Source: Powellomyces hirtus (Eukaryota; Chytridiomycota; Chytridiomycetes; Spizellomycetales; Powellomycetaceae). From it: a stretch of 64,000 nt of DNA. Position 1 is the stretch's first letter. Every line of letters starts with the position of its first letter. A model generated the notes under the pieces. The model had not been told where the DNA came from and did not search any database. It worked only from the letters and a program-made list of their open reading frames with translations. Where the stretch lies: assembly GCA_025526995.1 (NCBI GenBank), contig JAHLKG010000024.1, forward strand, positions 310,001 through 374,000, in the 5' to 3' direction. Shown piece by piece: positions 1 to 11,916 of this stretch. The position numbers were made by a program, and so were the translations under genes.

Positions 1-753
1 TGAGCGGAGTATTCTTTTTCCGCCGCAAGGGACGTAGCCATCATTGACCCATCATCTCACGTTGGCATGAGGTGACTTTGACAGACCTGAACCTGGTCGT
101 TGATAAATTGTCTTGACAATGTCAAGGCCAAGGGACGCAGCTTACATAGGTGCGGCAGAGGCAACCAAGCGAACGTTTGATGCATGACCTTTCAAATAGC
201 CTATCATGTGCAGAGGCAGCACGATTCGTACAGAATCGTAATACAAACATATGATTACGGGCGTAAAAACCCCCCAGATAAAAAGTTCTTTTGTACAAAA
301 TGGTGAAATCCCAAGATTTCTCGACAGCCGTGCAAGCGCGACGGGAGGTGGAGGAAGGGGATGGGGGAGGTATACGTGAGACTATGCAGCAGCTTAGGGA
401 TTTTGGTCAGCCAGTGTAGGTAGGTGGTTACAACCTCGCGGAAGTGCTGGAAGGACCGATGTGGGACGACAAATGTCCCGTGGCCGATGGCGGTAACAGG
501 CGTGCCCCGAAATATTGTTCTTCCAGCACCGCAACACCCTTCCTTGCAATGAGATAAACAAAAACGTGTGTAGGTACAAAGTGGTCAAGGAGATAAGGGA
601 GTGGAGCGGCGGAAGAAGATCCTGTGATTCGGAAACCTGTTGCCCTTCTCCACATGGTCGAAGACCAAGGTGATGGAGGTAAGCGCCACGTTTGCGGACT
701 TCCACGTAAGCAGCAAGGGAACGGACACGACAGAAGCACGTCATCCTCTTCAC
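1..753. other. Intergenic / EPL1 3' flank
   Basis: No convincing gene is visible. Short open frames here lack recognisable domains and overlap each other. The right part is the probable 3' UTR of the leftward EPL1 gene. I see no tRNA fold or repeat. Confidence 0.6.
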
Positions 754-3700
754 TCAAGTCGCGCTTTTCGTTGCTGCGATGTGAGGGGACTTTCCAGCAT
801 TGTCCGGTGCTGTCGTGGGCCCATTCTCCTTGTCGCTAGAGTTTGCATCGCCAGAGGAGGTTGCCGGAGGCGCCGACCCGGAAGCCGGGGATGGCGAAAT
901 TGCAGATATCGCGGGACTGGCAATAACTGGTGAGGGGGCGGCGGTGCTTGGCTTGAATACCGACTGCTGCTGGTGTGGGGACGCTGCAAGCGGTTGCTGC
1001 TGAAGCGTATGTGGTGTGGCTTGCTGCTGTTGCTGGCTCTGCTGCTGTAGCTGCTTTTGGATTTGCTGCTGGATCTGTTGCTGTTGCAGGAGCTGCGCTG
1101 AAGGAAGAATGTTGCTAGTGCCGGCGGCGCTGATCGGTAACGAATCCATTGAGCTCGAGGACGATGGAGCCATCAGGTTGGTGTATCCGGACACCGAAAC
1201 TCCGCTAACGCCGTTCGGCACAGTGACTCCATTCAAAGCTGGTGAAGGGGCGGTGGACATGCCTGATGTCGGGGCTGCACCCGTCTTCAACTTTTGCTGA
1301 TTCAGAATGTGCTGCTGCAAGCTCATCCCAGTAGACAGATGGCTTTGCTGAAGCTGTTGATGCTGCTGTTGCTGCTGTTGTGCGAGATATGCCTGCAGTT
1401 GGGCTGCAGATATGGAACCATTTGACTGGTTCATCATAGCGCTGAGGGCCGTCTGATTCAAGCCTCCCAGTCGTACGTTTTGCATGGCCGCTTGCGCACG
1501 GGCTTGTTGGAGGTTGATTTGGTTCGCCGGGTTATTGACATGTTGATAATAAAATAGCTGTTGCGGGGTAAATCCGTTCGGGTTCGGAGAAAGCAAACCA
1601 GCAGCAGACACACTAGCTTGAGATGTCTGTGCTAACTGCTGCGGCGGCGCTGAAGTCTGCTGGGGGAGATGTTGCTGTTGGATCTGTGGAGGTTGCTGAT
1701 GACGAGCAGCTTGCTGTGCAATTTGATGCTGTCGGAGCATGTTCATCTGGTTGACTTGCATTTGCTGGCGAACCTGTTGCTGCCGGTTAAACTGATTGTT
1801 CATCGCGGCTGCGTTGGGTACGCCAGTTGGCGCTTGTGAAGGGGTCCCGGGCATCATCGAGTGACTTGTGAGCGATGGCGAGGCTTGCACCGACATGCTG
1901 GCCGTTGGGCCAAACGATGACGAGATGGAGGTTTTTCCAGGGGATTGGTGAGCGCCATTGACCAGAATCGGGGTTGACGGCGGAATGAGGGGGGTTCCAG
2001 TTCCGAGACCCGCTCCGGGTGTGGGGGTGGACATGCCAGCGGGCCCCGACACAGGTGGCATCGACGACGAACTCGCAATGCCGCTTGCGCCAGGACCGCC
2101 ATGTACCATTGCTTGCTGTTGCGCTTGCATCTGCTGATACTGCTGCTGCTGTTGCTGCGCTTGTCGCTGAGCCTGCTGCATCATTGCTTTGATGATGGTG
2201 GCTTTCGGATCCAGCATTTCCTGTGCCCGCTTCTTTTGTGCAGCTGCGGTGGGCGGCTTTGCAGTTGCATCCATCGCTTTGGTCGGCCGCTTTTTGGGAA
2301 ATCCATTTGCACCCATGGCTGCCATTGCAGACCCTGAATGCGGGACATTCTGGGTGCGGATAACTTGAGGAGGGGCTGTTGGCGCCTCTTCAGCCCGTTG
2401 TGCAGCGGTCAAAGCGCGTGGGTTCATTTGATCTGGATGAGCAGGCTTGCACATCAGAGAAAGGATGTCATCTTCGCTTTTCGGGCCCGCCGTAAACACG
2501 CGATATGCCATTTGACTAATGAGCAAGAAGATTAGTGTGGGGCTTACGAGACAACCGCTGCTGGGACGAACCTTGCAGTATTCTCGACCGTAACAACCGC
2601 ATCGTCGTCAACTTCGTCGTCGCTGTTATCAAAGCGCCATCGTGACAGCTCAGGACTATCGACTTCTTGAGGCTTATCAGCCGACGCCGGCCGTGGCATT
2701 CGGTGCTTGAAGTGCACCGGTGGCTGCTTTTCGATTCCTGTTCTTAACCAGGTGTGCTGCTTGACATGGCGATCGAGATGAATGCGGCCTCCCCGTCCAA
2801 ATCTGCGGCGCCCGAATGGTATCCGTGTGTCCGCATCGCTCTCTTCGTCCAGACCTTCTTCCCATTGTACGCGAGCTGCGTTCAGTTCACTTCTCCAGCA
2901 TTGAACGGAGCGCGGTCTCGGCGGTGGTACGTAAGGATTCTGGAGGGGTTCGCATTTAGCCGGTAGCCCTCGCAAGTATCAAAATGGTCGCATTATCATT
3001 CTATGCATCAAATTACCTCGGTGATGTCCACCCATCCTTGACTTTCCTCCAGCATCTTCTTTCGTCTCGCTCTTCCTTCCGTAGTAGACGAGTCGCATTC
3101 AGTCGCGGCCTCATGTAGCCTGTGCTCGATAGCCGAGACCATTTGTGCAGCATTTCGCAGAGTGCCAGCAGGAATCCGGATCTTCTTCACAACGTCATCC
3201 CTATCAAGATAGTTTTAGCCATCGCTGTAATATTGGGAGAAGATCACGCGAAGTTGCTTACCGGCTCTCTTCCCCTCTTTTATTCAACTTCCGTCGGCGA
3301 ACGTCGGGACTCAGATCGCTATCCTTCTCAGATGTAACTATCCCCAACTTCTTCTTCAGGCGCCGAACGAGGACCCTTTGTTCAAAGATCAGGTGCTCCA
3401 ATACGATGCTCTCCTTTCGAGCGGCTTCGCGATTTGTGATAAGTTCCAAAATTTGTCTCGCGCGGTTCATTTCATCCCGCAAACGACGAAGCTTGTCCAG
3501 CGATTGCGAATCAGCGAGGCGTCCTCGCTTCTTCCGGACGCTTTTCACTTCACGTCGTCTGAAACATAGATATGGATCGGTGTCTCCCTTTGCTAACCAG
3601 TCCTCCGAAAGCTGGTAAAAGAAAATCAGCACAGTGCTTGTCGCCCTCTGCAACTTTGGGCCTTCATACCTTGATTTTCGGTTGTATCGGCGCCCCACCT

Positions 3701-4705
3701 CTATCCACATATCGCCGACGTTTCCAGTGAGGATAGATCAGTGCTATGACAGACCAGGATGGCAATAGTTTTGGCTCCTCCTTCTCAACAAATTTCTTGC
3801 ACTCGTCCAGTGATGGAGGCTCCCCAGACACCTGACGCGAGCAGGTTGAAGATTAATGTGATGTCCCTGGACGCGGGACATGAGTAGCGTACCTTTTCAT
3901 CACCCGCTCTTTCCAAGGCCCATACACATTGCTCAAATTCATCATCGGTAAATGCCGCCTGTGCAGTGGTTCCCTTCCCCTTCTCCGTCTTGTGTCGATG
4001 TTCGGCGATAAACTTTTCGTCTTCCGAATCCAGATTGTATGGGCATCCAATGACATCTTCGATGGGTGTCGAGAAGCGGATCGAGGATGGAGGTTGATGG
4101 AAATTACTGGAGTAGTACTTGTGATAATCGCTGATGACTCGAGACGCATCGGGAGTAGGAATGATAACCTCTCCTCGCAGATGACCCGTCTGATGACTAG
4201 CAATGAGCGCCGCTTGAAGATGATGTTCCTAAAAACGCGTGATGGGAAGTTTAATATGTGATGCGTTTCCCTTGGTTGTCGATAAGTGTGCGATGAACAA
4301 GGCTATGGGCTTCTTTTAAATTTTCCCATCATCCCCGCTGTCATCCGCTGCTTGTCCGGTGTGCATTGTGTAAGTCAATAACACAGGTTGACTGTATGTC
4401 AAGGACGCGCGACCAGTGTCCGATGTCAATGCATCAACGCGCCACCGGGCCAAACACGTCATCAAGAAATGTCCGGCAGCCAGACAAGCGAAATGACAGC
4501 CGAAATGGGAGGTCATGCCAATGGCTAGTCTGAGCAAACGCACCTTATCTTCGCCCTTTTCCACCCCGGTAGCTTCCAAAAGTGCCTTGTTCTGTGAAGC
4601 GGGCAGGTCCAAGTCCGGGACTTCATTGTAGCGAAATACTGGCAGAGCCCTTTTGGTGTCGACCTTGCGTGACCTCAAGCCGGACCCCGTCTGTCCTGAC
4701 ACCAT
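754..4705 (-). CDS. EPL1: Enhancer of polycomb-like protein EPL1 (NuA4 subunit)
   Basis: Scaffold of the NuA4/piccolo histone acetyltransferase, acting in the nucleus to hold the catalytic subunit on nucleosomes (family knowledge). The start is the ATG at 4703-4705. Exon 1 ends at 4544 and carries the basic RSRKVDTKRALPV EPL1 N-terminus. Exon 2 (4228-3893) opens EHHLQAAL and includes IPTPDAS. The next exon begins VSGEPPSLDECKKF with a following IYPHWKRRR. A further exon holds DPYLCFRRREVKSVRKKR and a helical stretch ending ILEQ-like (LEHLIFEQRVLVRRLKKKLG). Exons near 3190-3008 and 2975-2544 follow (RWRFDNSDDE). The last exon (about 2520-754) is a roughly 580-residue Q/A/S/P-rich tail with several polyQ runs. 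The EPcA homology is strong. The internal exon borders near 3250-3000 are approximate. The tail is low complexity and its role is not evident from the sequence. Confidence 0.9.
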
Positions 4706-5607
4706 GTCACGGGTAAGGTGGGGAAAATGTCGCGAGATTACTTTTCTGGTTGGCTCATGGGATGCGGGGGGATGTCGGCTACCGATGAGCTTAGGACAGC
4801 GTAGGGGGTGATAGTACTCTTGTCGTTGTCAAAATCGCTGTTCCGTTCGTGCGTCCGTGCTGTCGAATTCGCCTTTCTCACGGGTCTTTTCGATCATTCA
4901 GCCAGTCAGTCAGTCAGCCTGTGCGGCAATTCACCCATTGATGACAGTTGGCGCCCAACCACGCTTTTCTTCCCCACTTTTATCATCCAAGATAGACCCC
5001 CGTGCCATAACCGCGTTTGACTGGCGAAGCATTATTTATCACCGAGCTCATTCACTACCATCGTCGCCTTGACAACGGGATAATGAGGATATCAATTTCG
5101 GTGATAAACGCGTTCGCGAAACTCCCCACAATTCGTAATCAACGGACGCTCCGCTGCAGCGAGAATCCGGCATCATTTTGCTACTAGAAGGCTGAAGAAA
5201 TGTATCCGTCCGTTATCTCACATATCCTTCCCAATCTTGATTATTGATATCTGCTGGGAAGGAAAAAACTAACCCTATGTGAAAAGTCTCAATCATGCAC
5301 TCAGCGTCCGCAACTTATTGTCATGCCTGCAAAAATCATTGTCATATCAGCTTTTTGTGACAAAAGCTTTGCGCACGCTCTCTCTAAGGCTCAATTCGTT
5401 ACCATTATTCTTGCCCGATCGTATGGAAGGTCTTCAGAATAGCATAGTGTCCTCAAGGTCGATGGAAATTGCATCCCATATTCAGTAGCGCGCAAGTCAC
5501 GTGACCGCAGTCCAGCGAACCGCCTGCGACTGCATTAGGCGACCCAGTCAGCATTCTGAGTCTGATCGGCCTTTCGAAACTTCAGCAGCAGATACAGACA
5601 TCTCAAC
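4706..5607. promoter_or_regulatory. Divergent EPL1/RPS17 promoter region
   Basis: Intergenic DNA between two divergent genes. It holds a short CAGT tandem run near 4900-4918 and, about 100 bp before the RPS17 ATG, a palindromic E-box listed separately. There is no supported coding region. Confidence 0.6.
5496..5505. promoter_or_regulatory. Palindromic GTCACGTGAC E-box
   Basis: A perfect 10-bp palindrome with a CACGTG core, 103 bp upstream of the eS17 start codon. It fits the consensus of bHLH factors of the Cbf1 type (RTCACRTG), which control ribosomal protein genes in some fungi. Binding is inferred, not shown. Confidence 0.45.
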
Positions 5608-6527
5608 ATGGTGAGCAACGGTGCACGACACACCTCGACGATATTTGGATGGAGACGGATGCGGGAAGGAACCGACGAATTGCAAAATAGACAGCGGTGG
5701 AGACAGATGGATGGATAGATGGATGGATGGATGCACGAATGAGCAATGAACGAATTCGGCAACTCAAGTTACCAATGACAAACCGACATATCGAGACAAA
5801 TTAAGAAGCGCCACCAACGACTTGAAGAGAATATTTCATCACGGCTAGGGTGGTCACCACCCGCAAATGAATGAATGCAGGCTGAAGCTGTGAAGGAGGA
5901 TTTGACATGCGGAAGCTCTGGGTGGATCTGACCTGACGCCTTCGATGGGATTGGGAAGAAGGGCTCTTGCGGAATGGGGAACAAACCTACGACTGGACAT
6001 AGCACTAACATGAATCGCCTCAAACAGGGTCGTGTGCGCACCAAAACCGTGAAGAAGGCCGCTCGTGTCATCATCGAGAAGTACTACCCCCGCCTCACTC
6101 TCGACTTCCAGACCAACAAGAAGATCGCCGATGAGGTCGCCATCATTGCTTCCAAGCGTCTTCGCAACAAGATTGCTGGATTCACCACCCACTTGATGAA
6201 GCGCATTCAACGTGGACCCGTCCGTGGTATCTCCTTCAAGCTGCAGGAGGAGGAGCGTGAGCGAAAGGACAACTACGTGCCCGAGATCTCTGCTCTTGCC
6301 GTTGAGACCATCGAGATCGACCAGGACACCCAGGTGAGACAGAGGAGGGAATTTATCTAGTAGCTGTATTCGATTCTTACTTCCTCTCTTTTTCGTCTTT
6401 TGCGCAGGCCCTTCTTAAGGCCCTCAACATGGAGAACGTTGCTGGTGTCCAGGTTGTTGCCCCCCAGGCCGCCATCTCTGAGCGTGTTGTCGGTGCCAAC
6501 TTCCGTGACAACCGTCGCCGCCAATAG
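5608..6527 (+). CDS. RPS17: Small ribosomal subunit protein eS17 (RPS17)
   Basis: Component of the cytosolic 40S subunit. The conserved N-terminus is [20 protein letters not shown], but its Met is not adjacent. A CAG acceptor ends at 6027 directly before the Gly codon, and the sequence at 5608-5610 is ATG followed at once by GTGAGC, a good donor. So the first coding exon is the start codon alone (5608-5610), joined to 6028-6333 and 6408-6524, with stop 6525-6527. This gives about 142 residues, close to the usual 135-136. The reading frame is also open through 5974-6027, but those residues (MGNKPTTGH...) are not part of the family and are most likely intronic. Codons are strongly biased (AAG, CGT, GTC, ATC), as expected for a highly expressed gene. 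Confidence 0.93.
5705..5733. repeat. GGAT tetranucleotide microsatellite
   Basis: Short imperfect tandem repeat (GGAT/AGAT units) inside the first, 417-nt intron of the eS17 gene. Confidence 0.8.
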
Positions 6528-7009
6528 ATATCTTGTTCATATAAATATGACGCTTGCTGTGGTGGACGAAAAATTTTGAAGGCGTTGTTTCGGATGCTCT
6601 TGGGAACCTCGGGTCCCGCTTCTGACTGAAAGCGGAGCCAAACCGCATTCGATGAGACTCTTCTCTATCTGTTGTATATTGTTGCGCTTTCCGAGGCTTC
6701 CCCAAATACATGCGTGAGACGCTAATATCTGCGTGTCTGTGAAACGAAGATTGTTTTGCGATTCCCTTGGTCGTGCGGTTAGGAATGCGAGTTGGTTTGG
6801 TGGGAGCTGGTGTTTTCTCCGATATCGATTTTGTACAGCATGGGTAGAAACTGACAAGACCAACGTGTGCCAGATAATGGCCGTGCAAGGATTCGGACAC
6901 AAACCATGCAAGCCACTGACAGCATGTCCGAACCGCTTACCACACCCATGACAGGACACGCCCAACTGTCAATCTTATCGACATTAGACATTTCACACTT
7001 CAGAAGCCA
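6528..7009. other. Intergenic: RPS17 3' UTR and MGS1 promoter
   Basis: Tandem genes on the plus strand. I see no coding region, tRNA or repeat in this stretch. Confidence 0.55.
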
Positions 7010-9125
7010 ATGTCAGGCAAAGTCCAGTGTCCAATATGCAGCAAGGAGATATTTGAGGATAAGATTAATCAGCATCTCGATTCCGGATGTCTTGGCGCTA
7101 CCGACAGCAGTCAGGAAAACGACCATTCCGCAACAGAGGGCTTCTCCAACCGACGGAACATTCAAACCACTCTCTTCAATACCCCAAAACCGAAACAAAC
7201 GCCTACCACAACACCCCGAAAACAGAGTTCTGATTCTTCCGTGAAGAGAAAGCGAGAGCGGGACGACAGATCTCACGTCCCACCGACAACGCCAACCGCA
7301 TCTCGTGTTGTGGATGGCACACCGCAACCACAACCACTACAACCAGCGAAACGGCCCAAAAACAACAATGCCAATGTGCCGTTGGCTGACCTGGCGCGGC
7401 CTACGAGTCTGGAGCATGTGCAGGGCCATCGGGAACTGATTGGAGAGGGAACACTCTTGCGATCGCTGATTGAGCAAAAGAAGGTGCCGAGTTTGATCCT
7501 GTGGGGCCCGCCAGGGAGCGGGAAGACCACGTTGGCGAGGATCATAGGTATGGTCTGGAGGGTTTTACGGCACACGTTGAAATGGCTGAGGCTCAATATG
7601 CTCTGTTCTGCAGCAAAGTCTCAAGGCGCATACTTTAAGGAGCTTTCGGCTACGATACATAATGTGGCTGATGTTCGAAAAGCTGCCGATGAAGCCAAAA
7701 ACCATAGAATGCTGACGGGCCAGCGCTCTGTCATATTTTTGGATGGTAGTTTCAGGTTTTCCCGTTTCTTACGAGACCGCATTTCTCACGATCTTCTTGT
7801 AACCACAGAGATCCACCGATTCACGAAAACACAGCAAGATTTCTTTCTACCACCGGTTGAGAAGGGTGAATTCCAACTCATTGCAGCCACGACGGAGAAC
7901 CCTTCGTTCCGAGTCAACAATGCGCTACTCAGCAGATGTCGCGTTTTCGTTCTTGGGAAACTGACCGAGAGCGATATGATCAATGTCCTGCGCCGCGCCA
8001 TGTCATTTCGAGTCGAGGAAGGATCGGTTGTCGTTTCGGACAAAGTCTTGTCACATCTAGCCACAATCTGCGATGGCGATGCTCGGGCTGCGATAAACGC
8101 GCTGGAGATGACGCTCAATTCGTTGTCGAATACAGAGAACACAGAACCTATCCACATTTCTGAAAAGGCTGTCATGGAGGCTTTGCAGAAAACATCGTTG
8201 CTGTATGACAGAAATGGGGTGAGCCAAGCAGCTCTCGTCAGCACTACAATTTCCCCTTCCGCTGACATGCGGGTTTTGCAGGAGGAACACTACAATATCA
8301 TATCAGCGCTACACAAGGTCCGTCCACGTCTTGAACGCAAAGAGTGAGATCCCTTTCAAGGATGTTGACATGTTCACAGAGCATGCGCGGATCGGACGAC
8401 AATGCAGCACTTTACTGGCTTGGCCGCATGATTTATGCCGGCGAAGATCCCCTTTACATCGCCAGACGCCTTGTTCGCTTCGCTTCCGAGGATGTAGGAT
8501 TGGCGGATAACAACGCGCTTCCGTTGGCATTATCCACGTATCAGTCTTGCCAGGTGATTGGCATGCCTGAATGTGATGCCATTCTGGCCCATTGCGTTAC
8601 GGTATGATGTGCAAAGCAACTACCGAGTTTGTCAACAGTCCCGCGATTTCTGAGCCTCCCGTTTCACTTTAGTATCTAAGCCGCGCACCCAAGAGCGTAG
8701 AGGTTTACAAGGCCATGAAGGTTAGCGCGTAGTTCCCATGTTAATGAACTCTCCATGACAATCGGTTATAACATTTTTGCGAATAGATGGTCAAGCAAAC
8801 CATTCACACCGAAACCGCTTACCCTGTACCATTACATATACGAAACGCTCCAACAAAGCTGATGAAGGAGCTTGACTATGGAAAGGTCTGCGAATCGTGT
8901 CCTATCACCACTGCCGCAACCTTATTCATGTTCCTCATTGCGTTGTTCTGGTGAAAATGGCTACAGGGATACAAGTACAATCCTGATTTCCAGGGTACGG
9001 TTGAACAAACATACCTCCCGCCGGAGCTCCAAGGAATCGACTTCTTTTCGCACGAGCAAACACTTGTTGACGAAGATCAAACTGGAGGGCCTCCGGAGGC
9101 TGCTGAATGTTTGGATGACACCTAA
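7010..9125 (+). CDS. MGS1: WRNIP1/Mgs1-family AAA+ ATPase with UBZ4 zinc finger
   Basis: A replication-fork maintenance ATPase of the RarA/Mgs1/WRNIP1 family, nuclear. An N-terminal UBZ4-type finger is visible ([25 protein letters not shown] spacing) and would bind ubiquitin. It is followed by a disordered S/T/P-rich linker, the RarA opening ([21 protein letters not shown]), Walker [10 protein letters not shown], and a Walker B split by an intron (VIFLD...[15 protein letters not shown]: the Glu codon spans the 7746-7810 intron). Next come TTENPSF and sensor regions and the C-terminal part ([67 protein letters not shown]). At least six introns are needed. The start is the ATG at 7010 because the zinc finger follows directly. 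The stop is TAA at 9123-9125. Confidence 0.9.
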
Positions 9126-9646
9126 TGTGTTTACCTGGCTTCACACATCAGAGGAGCTCTGTGCATAATAGATAGTCCATGTGTAGAGATGTATATAGCA
9201 CCCCAACCCCGCTGCCGAACCCAAATAGAATGCGCGAACTGCTTGCTCTCGACTCAACACGCGGGTGACGCGTCGAGCACACATGGTCGCCCACCAAGCA
9301 GCACTAGGGAGGCGCGCAGTTGGAGACTGGGAAGACGCGCTGTGCCACCGAAAGCAGCCAATCAGCAACACTTTATCGGTGAGAGACACAAGAGAGGCAA
9401 AGAGAGAGAGAGACGGAAGACCCGCCCGCCTCCTAATTCTCTTACTGCCGCCTTCTTCACTGAGAGGAACACACCCACTCCCCCTCAGACGACTTGAACG
9501 CGTCCTTCAACAAGGCTCTATAGTACTTGACTTCCCGTCGTCGTCGCAGTAGCTGCGTCCCCCCATTTTCCCACGCTCGCAAAGGACGTTCCCCCAGACT
9601 TCTCCCCTCCCCTCCGCCCCCGCTACCCTCCTTCTACCTTCCCACC
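9126..9646. promoter_or_regulatory. MGS1 3' end and pyrimidine-rich NHP6 promoter/leader
   Basis: The left part is the 3' flank of the ATPase gene. A purine run (AGAGAG...) lies near 9400-9415. The last 150 bp before the HMG gene are C/T-rich (CTCCCCTCCCCTCCGCCCCC near 9603-9622), typical of leaders of highly expressed fungal genes. Confidence 0.5.
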
Positions 9647-10258
9647 ATGCCCAAGGACGTCAAGCCAAAGGAACAGAAGGTCTCCCGGAAGGCCGCTACC
9701 GGCAAAAAGGTCAAGGCCAAGAAGGATCCCAACGCTCCAAAGAAGGCCTTGTCTGCCTTCATGATATTCTCCCAGGAGAACCGTGCAAGGATAAAGGAGG
9801 AGAACCCAGAGGCCACCTTCGGTAAGTAGACTTTCCCCACTCATCTCTGTGCTTCTGCGCTTGATCTCCGCCACGATTGCGACCGTGCTCCTGGTGATCT
9901 GCAGTTTGTTCATCGCCATCTTGCCCGTGTTATATATAGGCCAGCTTGGAAAGTTGCTCGGTGCCGCATGGAAGGACTTGAACGAGAAGGACAAGTCTGT
10001 AAGTTTTCGCCGGCGAACCCCGCGTTCGACCTGCTGATCAGTCCGCGCTTCCGTTTACTTATCCCTTTGACTTGCAGCTGTACGAGAAGAAGCAGGAGAA
10101 GGCCAAGGCTCAATATGAAATTGCGGTGAAGCAATACAATGTACGTCCCACTGCTGCTGCTGCGCTTTTAGCAAAGGAATTCGCAACTGATCCAATCGTT
10201 TGCGTTGCGCCCGCAGGATGGATTACAAGGACAGGAGTCCGCTTCAGAGTCCGAATAG
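9647..10258 (+). CDS. NHP6: NHP6-type single HMG-box chromatin protein
   Basis: A small nuclear DNA-bending protein that works with nucleosome remodellers and FACT (family knowledge). Four exons: 9647-9821, 9940-9998, 10078-10140 and 10217-10255, with stop TAG at 10256-10258, giving 112 residues. A lysine-rich N-terminus leads into [20 protein letters not shown], the HMG-box signature, then [20 protein letters not shown] and [20 protein letters not shown]. The tail is short and acidic/serine-rich (ESASESE). The Gly of FGQLG is split by intron 1. Size and single-box layout match yeast Nhp6 rather than two-box animal HMGB1. Confidence 0.92.
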
Positions 10259-11021
10259 ACTTGAACTGGAAGCGAGCCTGCGTGCTCACCGTGTTTGTTT
10301 TGAGAGGGCGAGGACTGAAATCTGAAAGAAGGGGCGCCGAGAGCGAATCGAATCTTTTGTTTTACCCTGAATCTGGTTTGGCTGCTTTCGCAACCCGGCC
10401 CGGACTTTGCGAACCGGACGTCTAATCTTATTAGGGAGGGATTCGAGGCGGAATGATATTTTTCCCGTACTTTGTAAAAAGAAATGAAATGATTATTATC
10501 TGGACCATGCGATTGACCACAGACAATGGGCTGCAGCTGCACATCAATGAACACAAGTGATGCGGCGACATGCATGATTGTTCCTACTTATCCGCCCGCC
10601 TTCGCTCGGAGAGTATCGATATTACAAGCCCTGCACGGACTCTTGGTGCTTCCTAAACGCATGACACGTGGACATCATGGACATAGCATAAAACCCTAGC
10701 GGACCAGATGAGATCCCCTAAAGAGCCGGCATAAATGCATATTGCGCCAAGGACAACATAGCAGGGCGCCCATTTACTATTCTCAAGGCCAAAGCATCTT
10801 GTCATTTATCATCAAATCTAATCATCGCGACTCTCTCTGGGTTGCCTTCAAAAACACTCGGTTGAACAAACGCGATGTAACTGAGACGTGTTGCCCGTTG
10901 CCCCGCCAACAAGCCGTGTGACCAAAATGTGTTGCAACCTCATCAGTTGCCCTTCCCTTCTGCTTTGCGAAATCGACCCAACCCCACCGACAACGGTACA
11001 TCCGTAAAAGACCTACCAAAA
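10259..11021. other. Intergenic: NHP6 3' flank and BUD31 promoter
   Basis: There is no supported gene. The sequence is mixed, and a CACGTG-containing segment (ACACGTGG) lies near 10665. Confidence 0.5.
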
Positions 11022-11644
11022 ATGCCCAAAGTACGGAGAGGACGAAAACCACCTCCGGAAGGATGGGATCTCATCGAACCCACTCTTTTAGAACTCCAGC
11101 AAAAGATGCGTGAAGGTAAGTCACTGAAACATCCCCATGCCTTCTCCACCCCCTCTCTCCCAACCTAAACCCTCCACTCTCCTCACCTCTCGCAGCCGAA
11201 AACGAAGGCCACGAAGGCAAACGCAAAGTAGAAGCCCTATGGCCCGTGTTCCGCCTGCACCACCAACGCTCGCGCTACATTTACGACATGTTCTACCGCC
11301 GCAAAGCCATCTCGCGCGAGCTGTACGACTACTGCTGCAAAGAGGGCTATGCCGACCTCGCCCTCATTGCGAAATGGAAGAAAGTCGGTTATGAGAAACT
11401 GTGTTGTCTGAGATGCATACAGCCGAGAGATATGAATTATGGGACTATGTGCATTTGTCGCGTGCCAAAGGAGAAGTTGCAGGAGGATAAGATTGTCGAG
11501 TGTCTGCATTGCGGGTACGTGCCGGCTGATGAGGCGGATCCTGGGTTCTTTTGTGTTTTGGAGAATCACTTTCTCTCATGTCATCATATGTCTGACACGC
11601 TTCTTATCTTTCATAGTTGTCGTGGATGTGCGTCTGGCAGCTGA
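11022..11644 (+). CDS. BUD31: Pre-mRNA splicing factor BUD31 (G10 family)
   Basis: A zinc-binding spliceosome component (family knowledge). Three exons: 11022-11115, 11196-11514 and 11617-11641, with stop TGA at 11642-11644, giving 146 residues against 144 in human. The N-terminus [20 protein letters not shown] is characteristic. The centre shows [20 protein letters not shown]. The Cys-rich end is [10 protein letters not shown] ... CICRVPK ... [15 protein letters not shown]. The last GC is assembled across the third splice junction, and the short final exon restores the conserved CRGC zinc ligands. Reading through the intron instead would lose them. Confidence 0.95.
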
Positions 11645-11916
11645 TGATCGACGGTCAGAGGTTCAATGTAGAGACGGCATGGCGCGATTTCTTGTACATA
11701 GGGTGATGTTGGCGGGGTGCAAACCCTCTTTTTTTCTTAATTTTATGATTCGATTGTATCTTTCCACTCAAAATAAGCATAATCTCGAAACTGCGTTCCA
11801 GCAACGTCCAGATAGATAATCTGATACATATTACAGAAAAAGAAAAGAACTGCACAAGGAAATAGAGAAAACAGAAACCGGAGCAATGCTTCAGTGAGAA
11901 CCCAAATGAAAACAGT

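Noticed and set aside
5974..6027. N-terminal extension of eS17 ([12 protein letters not shown]...)
   Set aside because: The family starts with MGRVRTK. The CAG acceptor before Gly and the ATG-GTGAGC exon explain the start better.
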